From contig CAYPWW010000002.1 in NCBI GenBank assembly GCA_964414555.1, forward strand, positions 26,555 through 90,554: a stretch of 64,000 nucleotides of DNA, read 5' to 3'. The notes beneath the pieces were generated by a model. The model was given only the letters and a program-made list of their open reading frames with translations, made no database searches and was not told where the DNA came from. The stretch comes from Litorimonas sp964414555 (GTDB lineage Bacteria; Pseudomonadota; Alphaproteobacteria; Caulobacterales; Maricaulaceae). Below are positions 17,010-25,704 of the stretch, in pieces. The first letter of the stretch is position 1. The number at the start of each line of letters is the position of its first letter. The position numbers and the translations under genes are program-made.

Positions 17010-17990
17010 TTAGGCTGACTCATTTTCTGGCAGGCGCTTCTCATGGAACTCGCCATATTTGCGGTAGCGCGCGAGATATGCCGGTACGATCGCCTCGATT
17101 GTTTCAGGACGAATATCGAAGGCTTCAAACCCTTTGGCATCGTCCGCAACGACATTATCGACCTTTAGGTTCGTGACCTGATCGCGTGTCAGGAACGGAT
17201 CCACGAAAGGCAGCGCGCCGGACAGCTCGCCACCAAAGCCCATCATATTGGCCGCGAACCAGGGCATCGGCAGCAACAAGCGTTTCTTGTCGATGGCCTG
17301 CGTCAGGAACTGCATCAATTCTTTGAAGCTATAGGTGTTCGGTCCGCCTAGCTCATAGGTCTGACCCGCTGTGCCGCGCGTCACAGAGAGGGCAATCGCT
17401 TTGGCGACATCCGCGACATAGGCGGGCTGGAACTGTGTCTGCCCGCCACCGATTAGCGGTAACATAGGCGAGAACGCCGCCATGGCGGCAAAGCGGTTAA
17501 AGAACTGATCTTCCGGCCCAAAGATAATCGACGGGCGGTGAATATCTGCGCTTGGCACAGCGGCACGGACAAGGGCTTCGCCCTCGCCTTTCGTGCGGGC
17601 GTAATCGCTCTCGCTGTCTGGGTTCGCGCCAATGGCGGATACATGGGCGAAATTCGTGATGCCGGCCTCAGCCGCCGCCAGTGCCAGCGTCTCTGCCCCA
17701 TCGACGTGCAATGCCTCAAAGCTCTGCTTGCCCGCTTCGAACAGGACCGCGACCAGATTAATAACAGCGTCAGAGCCTTCGACCGCGCGGGCGACCGATT
17801 GCGGGAATCGCAAATTGGCCTGCATCAGCTGGACTTGGCCGACATCGCCGATGACTTTTAACTCATGCGCCGTATGGGGGCGACGCACAGGGACGCGCAC
17901 GCGCCAGCCCTGTGCCACGAGGGCGCGCACAACATAGCGACCGAGGAAGCCTGATCCGCCAAAGACGGTGACCAATCCGGGAGTTTTCAT
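17010..17990 (-). CDS. NDUFA9-type complex I accessory protein (atypical SDR)
   Basis: A 326-residue extended/atypical SDR. The N-terminal nucleotide-binding motif is VTVFGGSGFLGR, and the rest matches the NDUFA9 subfamily (VNLVAVLFEAGKQSFEALHV, HVSAIGANPDSESDYARTK, RPSIIFGPEDQFFNRFA). In mitochondria NDUFA9 is a complex I accessory subunit; alphaproteobacteria carry this homologue. The catalytic Tyr-Lys pair is present as YARTK. It is 18 bp upstream of the secreted unknown gene on the same strand, so it could head a short operon with that gene and the kinase. Confidence 0.88.
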   Translation of the reverse strand: MKTPGLVTVFGGSGFLGRYVVRALVAQGWRVRVPVRRPHTAHELKVIGDVGQVQLMQANLRFPQSVARAVEGSDAVINLVAVLFEAGKQSFEALHVDGAETLALAAAEAGITNFAHVSAIGANPDSESDYARTKGEGEALVRAAVPSADIHRPSIIFGPEDQFFNRFAAMAAFSPMLPLIGGGQTQFQPAYVADVAKAIALSVTRGTAGQTYELGGPNTYSFKELMQFLTQAIDKKRLLLPMPWFAANMMGFGGELSGALPFVDPFLTRDQVTNLKVDNVVADDAKGFEAFDIRPETIEAIVPAYLARYRKYGEFHEKRLPENESA

Positions 17991-18026
17991 CTGTTCGTTC
18001 CGAAAGCCAATTTCACTGCCGCCCGA

Positions 18027-18491
18027 TTAGGCCTTTGGTGGCGCGGTGTCCACATAGCTTTGCAACACATCTAGCCAATGATCGGCCGCAGCCTCAATCA
18101 AATCGACAACCCGAACAAATCCATCCGGCCCGCCGTAATACGGGTCCGGAACATCCCCGCCGTTGGGCAGATACAACGCGAGCTGGGCCCGCCCGTCCGA
18201 TGGCTGTTGGGCTGTCAAATCGCGTAGGTTCGCGCTGTCCATTGCGAGGATAAAATCGAAGTCCTCGAAATCTTCAGCCCGCACGGCACGCGCGGCTTGT
18301 CCAGCGAAACTGTAACCCCGGCGCTCCCCTTCGGCGCGTGCACGCGAATCCGGTGGATCACCCGCATGCCAACCGCCCATCCCCGCACTATCGATCAAAA
18401 TATCGCGGCCTGCTGCTTTGGCGCGAAACACGGCTTCGGCTGTGGGAGACCGGCAAATATTTCCGAGACAAACAAAGAGGACAGAGGGCAT
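18027..18491 (-). CDS. Low-molecular-weight protein-tyrosine phosphatase
   Basis: A 154-residue LMW-PTP. The catalytic loop C8-LGNIC-R14-S is at the N-terminus (VCLGNICRSPTAEAVF), and the general-acid aspartate is in PDPYYGG near the C-terminus. I chose ATG 18491, since residues upstream of it in the open frame are only antisense to the sirtuin gene. It is divergent from the sirtuin gene with only 9 bp between the start codons, so each promoter must lie inside the other gene. It may dephosphorylate tyrosine on proteins or act in polysaccharide control; the substrate is unknown. Confidence 0.92.
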   Translation of the reverse strand: MPSVLFVCLGNICRSPTAEAVFRAKAAGRDILIDSAGMGGWHAGDPPDSRARAEGERRGYSFAGQAARAVRAEDFEDFDFILAMDSANLRDLTAQQPSDGRAQLALYLPNGGDVPDPYYGGPDGFVRVVDLIEAAADHWLDVLQSYVDTAPPKA

Positions 18492-18500
18492 AAGCGGGTT

Positions 18501-19202
18501 ATGACACAACCCAAGCACATCGTCATCCTCACCGGCGCGGGTATATCTGCCGAAAGTGGGATTGAGACGTTTCGCGATGCGGGCGGCTTGTGGGAAAACC
18601 ATCCGGTCGAGCAGGTCGCCACGCCCGAAGGCTTTGCCGCAGACCCTGCATTGGTCCACCGCTTTTACAATCAACGCCGCGCCGCGCTGAAAACGGTCGC
18701 GCCCAATGCGGCGCATATTGCCTTGGCACGATTGCAGGCTGAACATCGCGGGCAGGTCACGATTATCACACAGAATGTGGACGACCTGCATGAACGCGGC
18801 GGGGCGAGCGATGTCATACATATGCACGGTGAGCTGACCTCTGCACTCTGTGCGGCCTGTGACTTTCGCTGGCAGCAGGATGAGGATTTGTCCGTTAGCT
18901 CGGCCTGCCCCGCCTGTCAGACGGTCGGTGGGCCGCGCCCCGACATCGTCTGGTTTGGGGAAATGCCGTATCAGATGGATCGGATTGAGACGGAGCTGCA
19001 GGCCTGCGATCTGTTCGTGTCAATCGGCACATCCGGCGCAGTCTATCCGGCAGCAGGATTTGTCGCGCAAACGCGAGCTATGCGCAAAGCGACGCTGGAA
19101 TTAAATCTGGAACCCAGCCAAGGCTCCGCCATGTTTGATGAAAACCGATTTGGCCCCGCTGGCACAATCGTGCCGCCCTGGGTGAAGGAGATAATGAATT
19201 AA
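18501..19202 (+). CDS. cobB: NAD-dependent protein deacylase, SIRT5-like sirtuin
   Basis: A 233-residue class III sirtuin. The NAD-binding GAGISAESGI is at residues 12-21, TQNVDDLHERGG follows, the catalytic histidine is in IHMHGEL, and zinc is held by CAAC and CPAC pairs. The Y56-x-x-R59 motif (FYNQRR) matches the tyrosine/arginine pair that SIRT5 and E. coli CobB use to bind succinyl and malonyl lysine, so desuccinylation is likely. I chose ATG 18501; the frame is open to 18297 over the phosphatase gene. Its stop overlaps that of the convergent MFS gene by 4 bp. Confidence 0.92.
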   Translation: MTQPKHIVILTGAGISAESGIETFRDAGGLWENHPVEQVATPEGFAADPALVHRFYNQRRAALKTVAPNAAHIALARLQAEHRGQVTIITQNVDDLHERGGASDVIHMHGELTSALCAACDFRWQQDEDLSVSSACPACQTVGGPRPDIVWFGEMPYQMDRIETELQACDLFVSIGTSGAVYPAAGFVAQTRAMRKATLELNLEPSQGSAMFDENRFGPAGTIVPPWVKEIMN

Positions 19203-20443
19203 TCTATTTCGTCCGGCGCTTCCAGCTTTCGCGTGGTCGCCAGTGCCGGGAATAAATACCGCCAGCCCGCCGCGATCCCGATAGCTGCAATACCGCCTGC
19301 CGTGACAGTAAAGACCGCGCCGTAAACCGCTGCCATCACGCCCGCGCGAAATTCGCCCAGCTCATTACTCGCGCCGAGGAAGATCGAGTTGACCGCATTG
19401 ACCCGCCCGCGCATGCGATCTGGCGTCCAGAGCTGCATCAAGATTTCGCGAATATAAACGCTGATCATGTCGAAAGCGCCGACTAAGCCCAAGGCCAAGA
19501 TCGAGAGCCAGACAATTTTTGACAGGCCGAAAACGGCTGTAAATGCTCCAAACAAAGCGACGGTCACCAACAAGATTGTTCCCGCATAATCTTTGACCGG
19601 AAAGCGGATCAGCAGGCCGATCATTACAATCGCGCCAACGCCCGGCGCGGCGCGCAGCAGGCCATTGCCGATGGACCCGACCTCCAAAATATCTTTCGCA
19701 TAGATGGGCAAAAGCGCGACGGCGCCGCCTAGAAGCACGGCGAACAGATCCAATGAAATCGCCCCGAGTACGATTTTCTGCTGCCAGATATAGCGAAACC
19801 CTCCAACAATCGTCTGCCAATTCACGGGATCGGTTTCCATCGTCTGATTGGGCTTGGGGATGGAGAAAATCATCGTCGCCGCAACTGCAAAAACGCCAGC
19901 TGCCGAGAGATAGGCAAATGGTCCCAAGAAGAACAGCAACACGCCACCCAGTGACGCGCCCACGATTGAGGCCAGTTGCCAGCTCAACGTCACCCAGCCA
20001 ACCGCATTGGCGAAGTCCACCGTCGGCACAACATTGACGACCAGAGAGCTGGCAGCGGGGCTGTAAAAGGCGCGGGCAATGCCAAAAACTGTGAGGGCAG
20101 ACAGCACGATGATCGGATCAAACCGACCGCTCAACGCCATCGCCGTAATCGTCAGCGCGCAGAGCATTTCCATCACAATCGCGCCGCCCATAACGCGCCG
20201 CCGTCCGAATTTATCCGACGCCAATCCCGTCACCAACACAAGGGCCAGTGCCGGCAGAAACTGCACCAAGCCGATAATACCCAGCAGCAGCGCGCTGCCC
20301 GTTTCGTCATACAACTGATAGCCCACCGCGACAGACACGATCTGCGTCGCGCTGGACGTTAGGAACCGCGCCCAGAAATAGCGGCGAAACGCGCTGTGCC
20401 GAAAGGCGGCAAAGCGATCTTCGGTCTGGACGGCGCTGGACAT
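19199..20443 (-). CDS. MFS exporter (EntS/MFS_3-like)
   Basis: A 414-residue 12-helix major facilitator transporter. The A-motif between helices 2 and 3 reads GLASDKFGRRRVM, and the N-terminus (FRRYFWARFLTSSATQIVSVAVGYQLY) matches the EntS-like group of exporters. Family members export siderophores or small drugs; no substrate can be assigned here. It stands alone on the minus strand, convergent with the sirtuin gene and divergent from the UPF0178 gene. Confidence 0.85.
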   Translation of the reverse strand: MSSAVQTEDRFAAFRHSAFRRYFWARFLTSSATQIVSVAVGYQLYDETGSALLLGIIGLVQFLPALALVLVTGLASDKFGRRRVMGGAIVMEMLCALTITAMALSGRFDPIIVLSALTVFGIARAFYSPAASSLVVNVVPTVDFANAVGWVTLSWQLASIVGASLGGVLLFFLGPFAYLSAAGVFAVAATMIFSIPKPNQTMETDPVNWQTIVGGFRYIWQQKIVLGAISLDLFAVLLGGAVALLPIYAKDILEVGSIGNGLLRAAPGVGAIVMIGLLIRFPVKDYAGTILLVTVALFGAFTAVFGLSKIVWLSILALGLVGAFDMISVYIREILMQLWTPDRMRGRVNAVNSIFLGASNELGEFRAGVMAAVYGAVFTVTAGGIAAIGIAAGWRYLFPALATTRKLEAPDEID

Positions 20444-20486
20444 GGTCTCGGCTTTAACAGGCGACAGATCGGCGGCAAGGCGTTAG

Positions 20487-20945
20487 ATGGAGGCGATGTC
20501 CACTCATATTTATATTGATGCAGATGCCTGCCCCGTGCGCGAGGAGACGTATCGCGTGGCCCGACGGCACAGCGTTCCCGTCACCGTTGTCGCCAACAGC
20601 TTTATCCGTGTCCCGCGCGAGCCGGGCTTTACATTCAAACTTGTCGATGATGGTTTTGATGCAGCGGATGATTTCATCGCCGAGGCCGCCGACAAAAACG
20701 CCATCGTTATCACATCGGACATCTTGCTGGCAGAGCGCGTTTTGAAAGCCGAAGGGAAGGTTTTGGCTCCGACGGGCAAGCCGATGGATATGGACACGAT
20801 CGGTAGTCAAATCGCCGTTCGTGCGATTATGGCGGACCTCCGCGCCGGAACAGAGCAGCCCAATATCGGCGGGCCTGCGCCCTTTACTGCGCGCGACCGA
20901 TCTCGCTTTTTAGAAAGCCTGCACTTGATGGTGGAACGCGCATGA
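20487..20945 (+). CDS. UPF0178 (YaiI/YqxD, DUF188) family protein
   Basis: A 152-residue protein matching the YaiI/YqxD family: IYIDADACPVREE at the N-terminus, then VVANSF, a DDGFDAADDFI segment, ITSDILLAERVL, and the terminal GGPAPFTARDRSRFLESL. The conserved aspartates resemble those of PIN-like nucleases, but no activity is established. ATG 20487 or ATG 20496 may be the start; the first has AAGG about 7 nt upstream. Its stop overlaps the next gene by 4 bp (ATGA). Confidence 0.9.
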   Translation: MEAMSTHIYIDADACPVREETYRVARRHSVPVTVVANSFIRVPREPGFTFKLVDDGFDAADDFIAEAADKNAIVITSDILLAERVLKAEGKVLAPTGKPMDMDTIGSQIAVRAIMADLRAGTEQPNIGGPAPFTARDRSRFLESLHLMVERA

Positions 20946-21742
20946 TACGGACAACGCTCTTGACCCTGAGCGGTGGGTTCATGCTGGCCGGATGTTCGTC
21001 CCCAGCTTGGGTTGAAATCGATGATTTCGAGACAACACCTGCGCTAAGCGGCTGGACAAATATCGATGTCGATAATCAGACGGAACCCTTTGTCGAGAAC
21101 CCACAGATCTCTGAGCGCCGCGCAGAGGGCGATGGCAATCATTACATGTTGCGCAAGCCTGCGGCGGAAGGGATCGTCGGCAATCGGAAAGCGCTGGGTA
21201 GTCGGGCTTTACCGTTTGAGATCGCGGTCGGCGAAACGGCGACCCTTTATGCGCGGATCAACATCGAAGCCTTTCCGAATAATCACAGCTTCGGCCTTTC
21301 CAATCTATCGACAGAGGCCATTGCGGAGGAAAATTACAATGCCTTCGAGCCGATGATCCGCGTGACGGATAAGCGCGAGTCCAATGGTACGAAAAACGAC
21401 GGGACACTTATGGTTCTGTCGGGCGAGAATAAAGCCTATGCCACGATAGAGGGCACGCAACCCGCGCAGCCCGACATTTGGTATGAAATCTGGGCCGTCA
21501 TTGATAATCGCCCGCGCGCGGCGGGTGGGCAGCGCTATGATCTCTATGTGCGCGGCGGAGAATATGCGGAGCAAACCCGCGTGTTTACAGACGCGGATTT
21601 CAGGATGCGCCGAGAGGCCCCGCTGGGGCAATTCATCGCCATCTCCAATACTGGCCCGACGCGTGCGCCCTATGGCAATGGCGGTGTGCGCTATGATGAT
21701 CTCTATCTGGCGCGCGGCGAAACACTCTCAACACCCCATTGA
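20942..21742 (+). CDS. Lipoprotein with a lectin-like beta-sandwich domain
   Basis: A 266-residue outer-envelope lipoprotein. The signal peptide ends in a lipobox LAGC (MIRTTLLTLSGGFMLAGCSS). The mature part is beta-rich, with aspartate- and asparagine-rich strands (DDFETTPALSGW, TLYARINIEAFPNNHSFGL, YEIWAVIDNRP, RYDDLYLARG) typical of concanavalin-A/LamG-like folds found on marine polysaccharide-related proteins. No catalytic residues are recognised. It is translationally coupled to UPF0178, an unlikely functional partner. Function unknown; glycan binding is inference. Confidence 0.6.
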   Translation: MIRTTLLTLSGGFMLAGCSSPAWVEIDDFETTPALSGWTNIDVDNQTEPFVENPQISERRAEGDGNHYMLRKPAAEGIVGNRKALGSRALPFEIAVGETATLYARINIEAFPNNHSFGLSNLSTEAIAEENYNAFEPMIRVTDKRESNGTKNDGTLMVLSGENKAYATIEGTQPAQPDIWYEIWAVIDNRPRAAGGQRYDLYVRGGEYAEQTRVFTDADFRMRREAPLGQFIAISNTGPTRAPYGNGGVRYDDLYLARGETLSTPH

Positions 21743-21795
21743 CCCCGGCCACGCCGCGCCTATGTTGCGCGCGATTTTCAAGCAGGACCTAAGCC

Positions 21796-22626
21796 ATGAC
21801 CCCATCCGATCTGGAAACCGCCATCAATGCCGCATGGGAGGACCGTGCGTCGCTCTCGCCTAACACAAAAGGCGAAGCCCGCGACGCGGTTGAGACCGCA
21901 ATTGCCGCCCTTGATGACGGGACATTTCGCGTCGCGTCCAAAGCCGGAAATGGCGATTGGACCGTGCATCAATGGCTGAAAAAGGCCGTACTGCTCGGCT
22001 TTCGTCTGCATCCCAACGGCCTGATGACGGGCGGGCCGCAAGACGGATTTTTCTACGACAAAGTGCCATCGAAATTCGAAGGCTGGACCGAGGCTGATTT
22101 TGCAAAAGCCGCCTTCCGCGTGGTTCCTCCCGCAACAGTACGCCGTGGCAGCTTTATCGCGCCGAACGCTGTGTTGATGCCCAGCTATGTAAACATCGGC
22201 GCGCATGTCGGCGCAGGCACAATGGTCGACACTTGGGCGACAGTCGGCAGCTGCGCACAGATCGGCAAGAATGTGCATCTGTCGGGCGGCGTCGGCATTG
22301 GCGGCGTGCTGGAACCCCTACAAGCCAACCCCACAATCATCGAAGATAATTGCTTCATCGGTGCACGCTCTGAAGTTGTCGAAGGCGTGATCGTCCGCGA
22401 AGGCGCCGTCCTCGCCATGGGCGTCTTCGTCAGCCAGTCGACAAAAATCTATAACCGCGCGACGGGCGAGATCACATTTGGCGAAATCCCGGCCTATTCC
22501 GTCGTCGTGCCCGGCACATTGCCAGCAAAAGACGGCAGCCACAGCCTCGCCTGTGCCGTGATCGTCAAAACCGTCGATGCCAAGACCCGCGCGAAGACCG
22601 GGGTGAATGAACTCCTACGCGACTAG
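21796..22626 (+). CDS. dapD: 2,3,4,5-tetrahydropyridine-2,6-dicarboxylate N-succinyltransferase
   Basis: A 276-residue DapD, the lysine/diaminopimelate pathway enzyme that transfers succinyl from succinyl-CoA to tetrahydrodipicolinate. It has the N-terminal helical domain and the left-handed beta-helix of hexapeptide repeats (VLMPSYVNIGAHVGAGTMVD, GVGIGGVLEP), with the family segments EDNCFIGARSEVVEG and GEIPAYSVVVPGTLP. AGGA lies 9 nt upstream of the ATG. The gene is 7 bp upstream of the TRIC-type gene. dapE, which usually neighbours it in alphaproteobacteria, is not adjacent here. Confidence 0.96.
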   Translation: MTPSDLETAINAAWEDRASLSPNTKGEARDAVETAIAALDDGTFRVASKAGNGDWTVHQWLKKAVLLGFRLHPNGLMTGGPQDGFFYDKVPSKFEGWTEADFAKAAFRVVPPATVRRGSFIAPNAVLMPSYVNIGAHVGAGTMVDTWATVGSCAQIGKNVHLSGGVGIGGVLEPLQANPTIIEDNCFIGARSEVVEGVIVREGAVLAMGVFVSQSTKIYNRATGEITFGEIPAYSVVVPGTLPAKDGSHSLACAVIVKTVDAKTRAKTGVNELLRD

Positions 22627-22632
22627 AACCGC

Positions 22633-23241
22633 ATGACGCCCGAATTCATTCTCGCACTCTATGACGGGCTGGGCATGTTTGTCTTCGGCTTGTCAGGTGG
22701 GTTGATGGCTGTGCGGCAGCGCTTTGACATTCTCGGAATCATCGTGATTGCCTGGCTGCCTGCGATTGGCGGGGGCACGATCCGCGATGTGCTGCTGGAC
22801 CGGACCGTGTTTTGGTTGGACGATCCGCTCATCCTGATCTTGCCGACACTCGCCGGAATTGCCGCATTCCTCGTGCCTCAGTTCTGGTCCCGCATCCGCG
22901 CATTGGTCTGGATCGATGCGGCAGGCATGGCCCTCTTTGCAGCGGTTGGCGCTTCGATTACTGCCAGTGAAGGGCACGGGCTAATGATCGCGACCTTAAT
23001 GGGCGTTGTCACGGCGACGGCGGGCGGCTTGCTCCGCGATGTTGTTTGCAATGAGACGCCGCTGCTGCTGCGCGAAGAAATCTATGCATCCGCCGCGATT
23101 GTCGGTGCGCTAGGATGTGCGCTGGGATTACGCTACGGTCTGGGCACCTTCGCGAGTTTGGCTATTGGCGCGGGGCTGGCCTTTGCCATTCGCGGCTTGG
23201 GTATTCGGTTCAAGCTGAACTTGCCGCGGCCTAAAGCCTAA
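22633..23241 (+). CDS. TRIC-type (UPF0126/YadS) membrane protein
   Basis: A 202-residue inner-membrane protein with about seven hydrophobic segments and two copies of the family repeat (GGGTIRDVLLDRTVFW at about residues 47-62 and TAGGLLRDVVCNETPLLLRE at about 135-154). The two repeats make the trimeric intracellular cation channel fold; some bacterial members are described as glycine transporters. It starts 6 bp after dapD and is followed after 15 bp by the Rieske gene, so it is probably cotranscribed. The ligand is uncertain. Confidence 0.9.
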   Translation: MTPEFILALYDGLGMFVFGLSGGLMAVRQRFDILGIIVIAWLPAIGGGTIRDVLLDRTVFWLDDPLILILPTLAGIAAFLVPQFWSRIRALVWIDAAGMALFAAVGASITASEGHGLMIATLMGVVTATAGGLLRDVVCNETPLLLREEIYASAAIVGALGCALGLRYGLGTFASLAIGAGLAFAIRGLGIRFKLNLPRPKA

Positions 23242-23256
23242 GACATAGTTTCACGC

Positions 23257-24288
23257 ATGGCTGGACCTTCCACATTGCTGCGCGAGATTTGGTATTTCGC
23301 CCTCTTGTCAAAAGACATCCCAGCAGGACAAATGCAACGCGTCATCATCGCGGGAGAGCCGATTAATGTCGGTCGTGATGAGGCTGGCGAAATCTTTGCC
23401 TTACGCGATATTTGCCCGCACCGCGCCGCGCCGCTCTCGGCAGGTTGTCTGAAATCCGGCACAGTTGAATGCCCCTATCACGGGTGGCGCTTTGATGTGC
23501 GCGACGGTCATTGCACAGAGATTCCGGCGTTGGTCGACGGCTCATCCGTGCAGCCGGAGAAGATTTTAGTGAAAACCTATCCCGTGCGCGAAACCGGCGC
23601 GCTGGTCTGGGTCTGGTTGGGCGAGACCGCGCCGGATATTGATCCGCCCGCCCTGCTCCACGCCGTTGCAAAACCGGTGATGGATGACGGGTTGACCCTA
23701 AATTGTCATGTCGATCACGCGGTCATCGGCCTGATGGATCCCGCGCATGGGCCGTTTGTCCATCGCCAATGGTGGTGGCGGTCTGAACATTCCATCCATG
23801 AGAAAGCCAAAGCGTTCGAGCCGCGCCGCCACGGCTTTGCAATGGCCGCGCATAGCCCGTCCTCCAATTCTTTCGCCTATAAATTACTCGGCGGAAAACC
23901 TGTAACAGAGATCACTTTTGAGCTGCCAGGGATTCGGACGGAATTCATTACTGTGGGCAAACGACATGTGCTGTCCTTCACCGCCGTCACGCCGGAAGAC
24001 GAAACAAAGACGCGCATTCGACAGGTGTTCTTTTCTAATCACCCCGTGATGCGCGGCCTCTCGCCCGTCCTACGGATGGGCGCGCGGAAATTCCTGCGTC
24101 AAGACGCCGATATGGTGGACCTACAACAAGAAGGCCTGCGCTTTGATCCGAAGCTAATGCTGATCGATGACGCAGATACGCAAGCGAAATGGTATCATGC
24201 GCTGAAACGCGAATGGTTCCGCGCGCGCGAGGAGGGTCGCGATTTCATTAATCCCGTGAAAGCCAAAACCCTGCGCTGGCGGAGCTAA
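23257..24288 (+). CDS. Rieske non-heme iron oxygenase, alpha subunit
   Basis: A 343-residue ring-hydroxylating-type oxygenase. The Rieske [2Fe-2S] ligands are CPH (ICPHRAAPLSAGC) and CPYHGW. The mononuclear iron motif D-x2-H-x4-H is in DPAHGPFVH. Length and architecture resemble VanA/PobA-like single-subunit oxygenases that demethylate or hydroxylate aromatics. A reductase partner is not in the window. It sits 1 bp upstream of the M19 dipeptidase gene. The substrate is unknown. Confidence 0.88.
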   Translation: MAGPSTLLREIWYFALLSKDIPAGQMQRVIIAGEPINVGRDEAGEIFALRDICPHRAAPLSAGCLKSGTVECPYHGWRFDVRDGHCTEIPALVDGSSVQPEKILVKTYPVRETGALVWVWLGETAPDIDPPALLHAVAKPVMDDGLTLNCHVDHAVIGLMDPAHGPFVHRQWWWRSEHSIHEKAKAFEPRRHGFAMAAHSPSSNSFAYKLLGGKPVTEITFELPGIRTEFITVGKRHVLSFTAVTPEDETKTRIRQVFFSNHPVMRGLSPVLRMGARKFLRQDADMVDLQQEGLRFDPKLMLIDDADTQAKWYHALKREWFRAREEGRDFINPVKAKTLRWRS

Positions 24289-24289
24289 T

Positions 24290-25447
24290 ATGAAACGCTT
24301 TTTGAAAGCCCTCTGTGGGCTGATCCTCGTTCTTTTACTCTTCGGCTATTTAATTCTCTCGCAAATCATCTGGCCCCGCGTGGATGCGGATATGAACGCC
24401 GTTGTCGATCACGCGCCCTATGATATTTCGGACACAGCCGCCGCGCTCCATGCCGACCTCTGGGTCGCGGATCTGCACGCGGACAACCTGCTTTGGCGGC
24501 GCAATCCGGCCAAGCGGCACGATTATGGGCAAGTCGACCTGCCCCGATTGGCAGAAGGCGGCGTGGAATTTCAGGTCTTCTCGGCCGTGACGAAATCGCC
24601 AGAGGGGCAGAATTTCGACGGCAATGACGCGAATGCCCCCGACCGCATCACGACGCTCGCCCAAGCCCAACTTTGGCCGCTCCGCACTTGGGATTCGATC
24701 TATGAACGCGCGGCCTATCAGGCGCAGCGCCTGCAAAAACAAGAGCGCGCGGGGCGGGTGCATATCGTGCGGACCTCTACAGATATGGCCAAGACGGATC
24801 GCTTGCTCGGCCTGCTACTGACCGAAGGATCACATCCGCTGGAAGGCGACCTCGCAAATATCGCGCGCCTGAAAGCCGAAGGCTATCGCGCGATGGGTTT
24901 GCAGCATTTTTTCGATAACGCGCTCGGCGGGTCCATGCATGGGCGATCTCAAGCAGGACTGACAGAGTTTGGCCGCGCCGCCGTGGCAGAGATGCGGGCG
25001 CAAGGCATCATTATCGATGTCGCCCATAGCAGCACCCAGACCGTCCGCGACGTCCTTGCGCTAACACAAGACCCGATCTTTATCAGCCACGGCGGCACGG
25101 TCGCCCATTGCCCGCGCACAGCGAACCGCAACCTGCCGGATGATGTTCTGCAAGCCATCGCAGCCAGAGGCGGGATCATCGGGATTGGATTTTTCAACGG
25201 GGCGATTTGCGATATTTCGCCCAACGGAATTGCGGATGCGATCATCGATGCCGTTGCGCTTTTGGGTGTAGACGCCGTCGCCCTTGGATCTGATTTTGAC
25301 GGCACGGTCACGACCTCATTAGATAGTAGCGAGCTGGCCGCGATCACCGGCGCCCTGCTCCGGCGCGGCTTGACGGAGACGGATATCCGCGCGGTCATGG
25401 GTGAGAATGCGCGGCGCTTCTTTACGGAAAATTTGCCTGCAGAGTAG
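24290..25447 (+). CDS. Membrane dipeptidase, peptidase family M19
   Basis: A 385-residue renal-dipeptidase-like zinc enzyme. An N-terminal membrane anchor (LKALCGLILVLLLFGYLIL, residues 5-23) places the catalytic domain in the periplasm. Zinc ligands are visible as HAD in DLHADN, the glutamate in LTEGSHPLEG, and histidines in DVAHSS and SHGG. The C-terminal ALGSDFDG and ENARRFF segments are typical. Family members cleave dipeptides, often with D-residues. It is preceded by 1 bp by the Rieske gene. Confidence 0.9.
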   Translation: MKRFLKALCGLILVLLLFGYLILSQIIWPRVDADMNAVVDHAPYDISDTAAALHADLWVADLHADNLLWRRNPAKRHDYGQVDLPRLAEGGVEFQVFSAVTKSPEGQNFDGNDANAPDRITTLAQAQLWPLRTWDSIYERAAYQAQRLQKQERAGRVHIVRTSTDMAKTDRLLGLLLTEGSHPLEGDLANIARLKAEGYRAMGLQHFFDNALGGSMHGRSQAGLTEFGRAAVAEMRAQGIIIDVAHSSTQTVRDVLALTQDPIFISHGGTVAHCPRTANRNLPDDVLQAIAARGGIIGIGFFNGAICDISPNGIADAIIDAVALLGVDAVALGSDFDGTVTTSLDSSELAAITGALLRRGLTETDIRAVMGENARRFFTENLPAE

Positions 25448-25458
25448 ACAGTCTTCCT

Positions 25459-25704
25459 ATGGATTGGACCGTCTATATGCTGCGCTGTGCGGACAACACG
25501 CTCTACACGGGTATCGCGAAAGACCTGAGCGCACGCGTTGCAAAGCATAATGCGGGTCGCGGCGCAAAATATACGCGGGCGCGATTACCCGTTAGTGTCG
25601 TGTGGAGTGAGCCGTCCGAGAGCCGCAGCACGGCCAGCCAGCGCGAATATGCGGTAAAGCAATTATCCCGGCGCGCGAAACTGGCGCTGGCCAGACAAGC
25701 CTAA
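25459..25704 (+). CDS. GIY-YIG nuclease superfamily protein (YhbQ-like)
   Basis: An 81-residue single-domain GIY-YIG protein. The motif appears as VYMLRC and LYTGIAKDL, followed by the R..KHNAGRGAKYTR segment and SQREYAVKQL with the catalytic glutamate. Small proteins of this type (YhbQ/UPF0213) bind or cleave DNA in vitro. It is 11 bp after the dipeptidase gene and ends with a 4-bp overlap against the convergent TPR gene. Confidence 0.9.
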   Translation: MDWTVYMLRCADNTLYTGIAKDLSARVAKHNAGRGAKYTRARLPVSVVWSEPSESRSTASQREYAVKQLSRRAKLALARQA

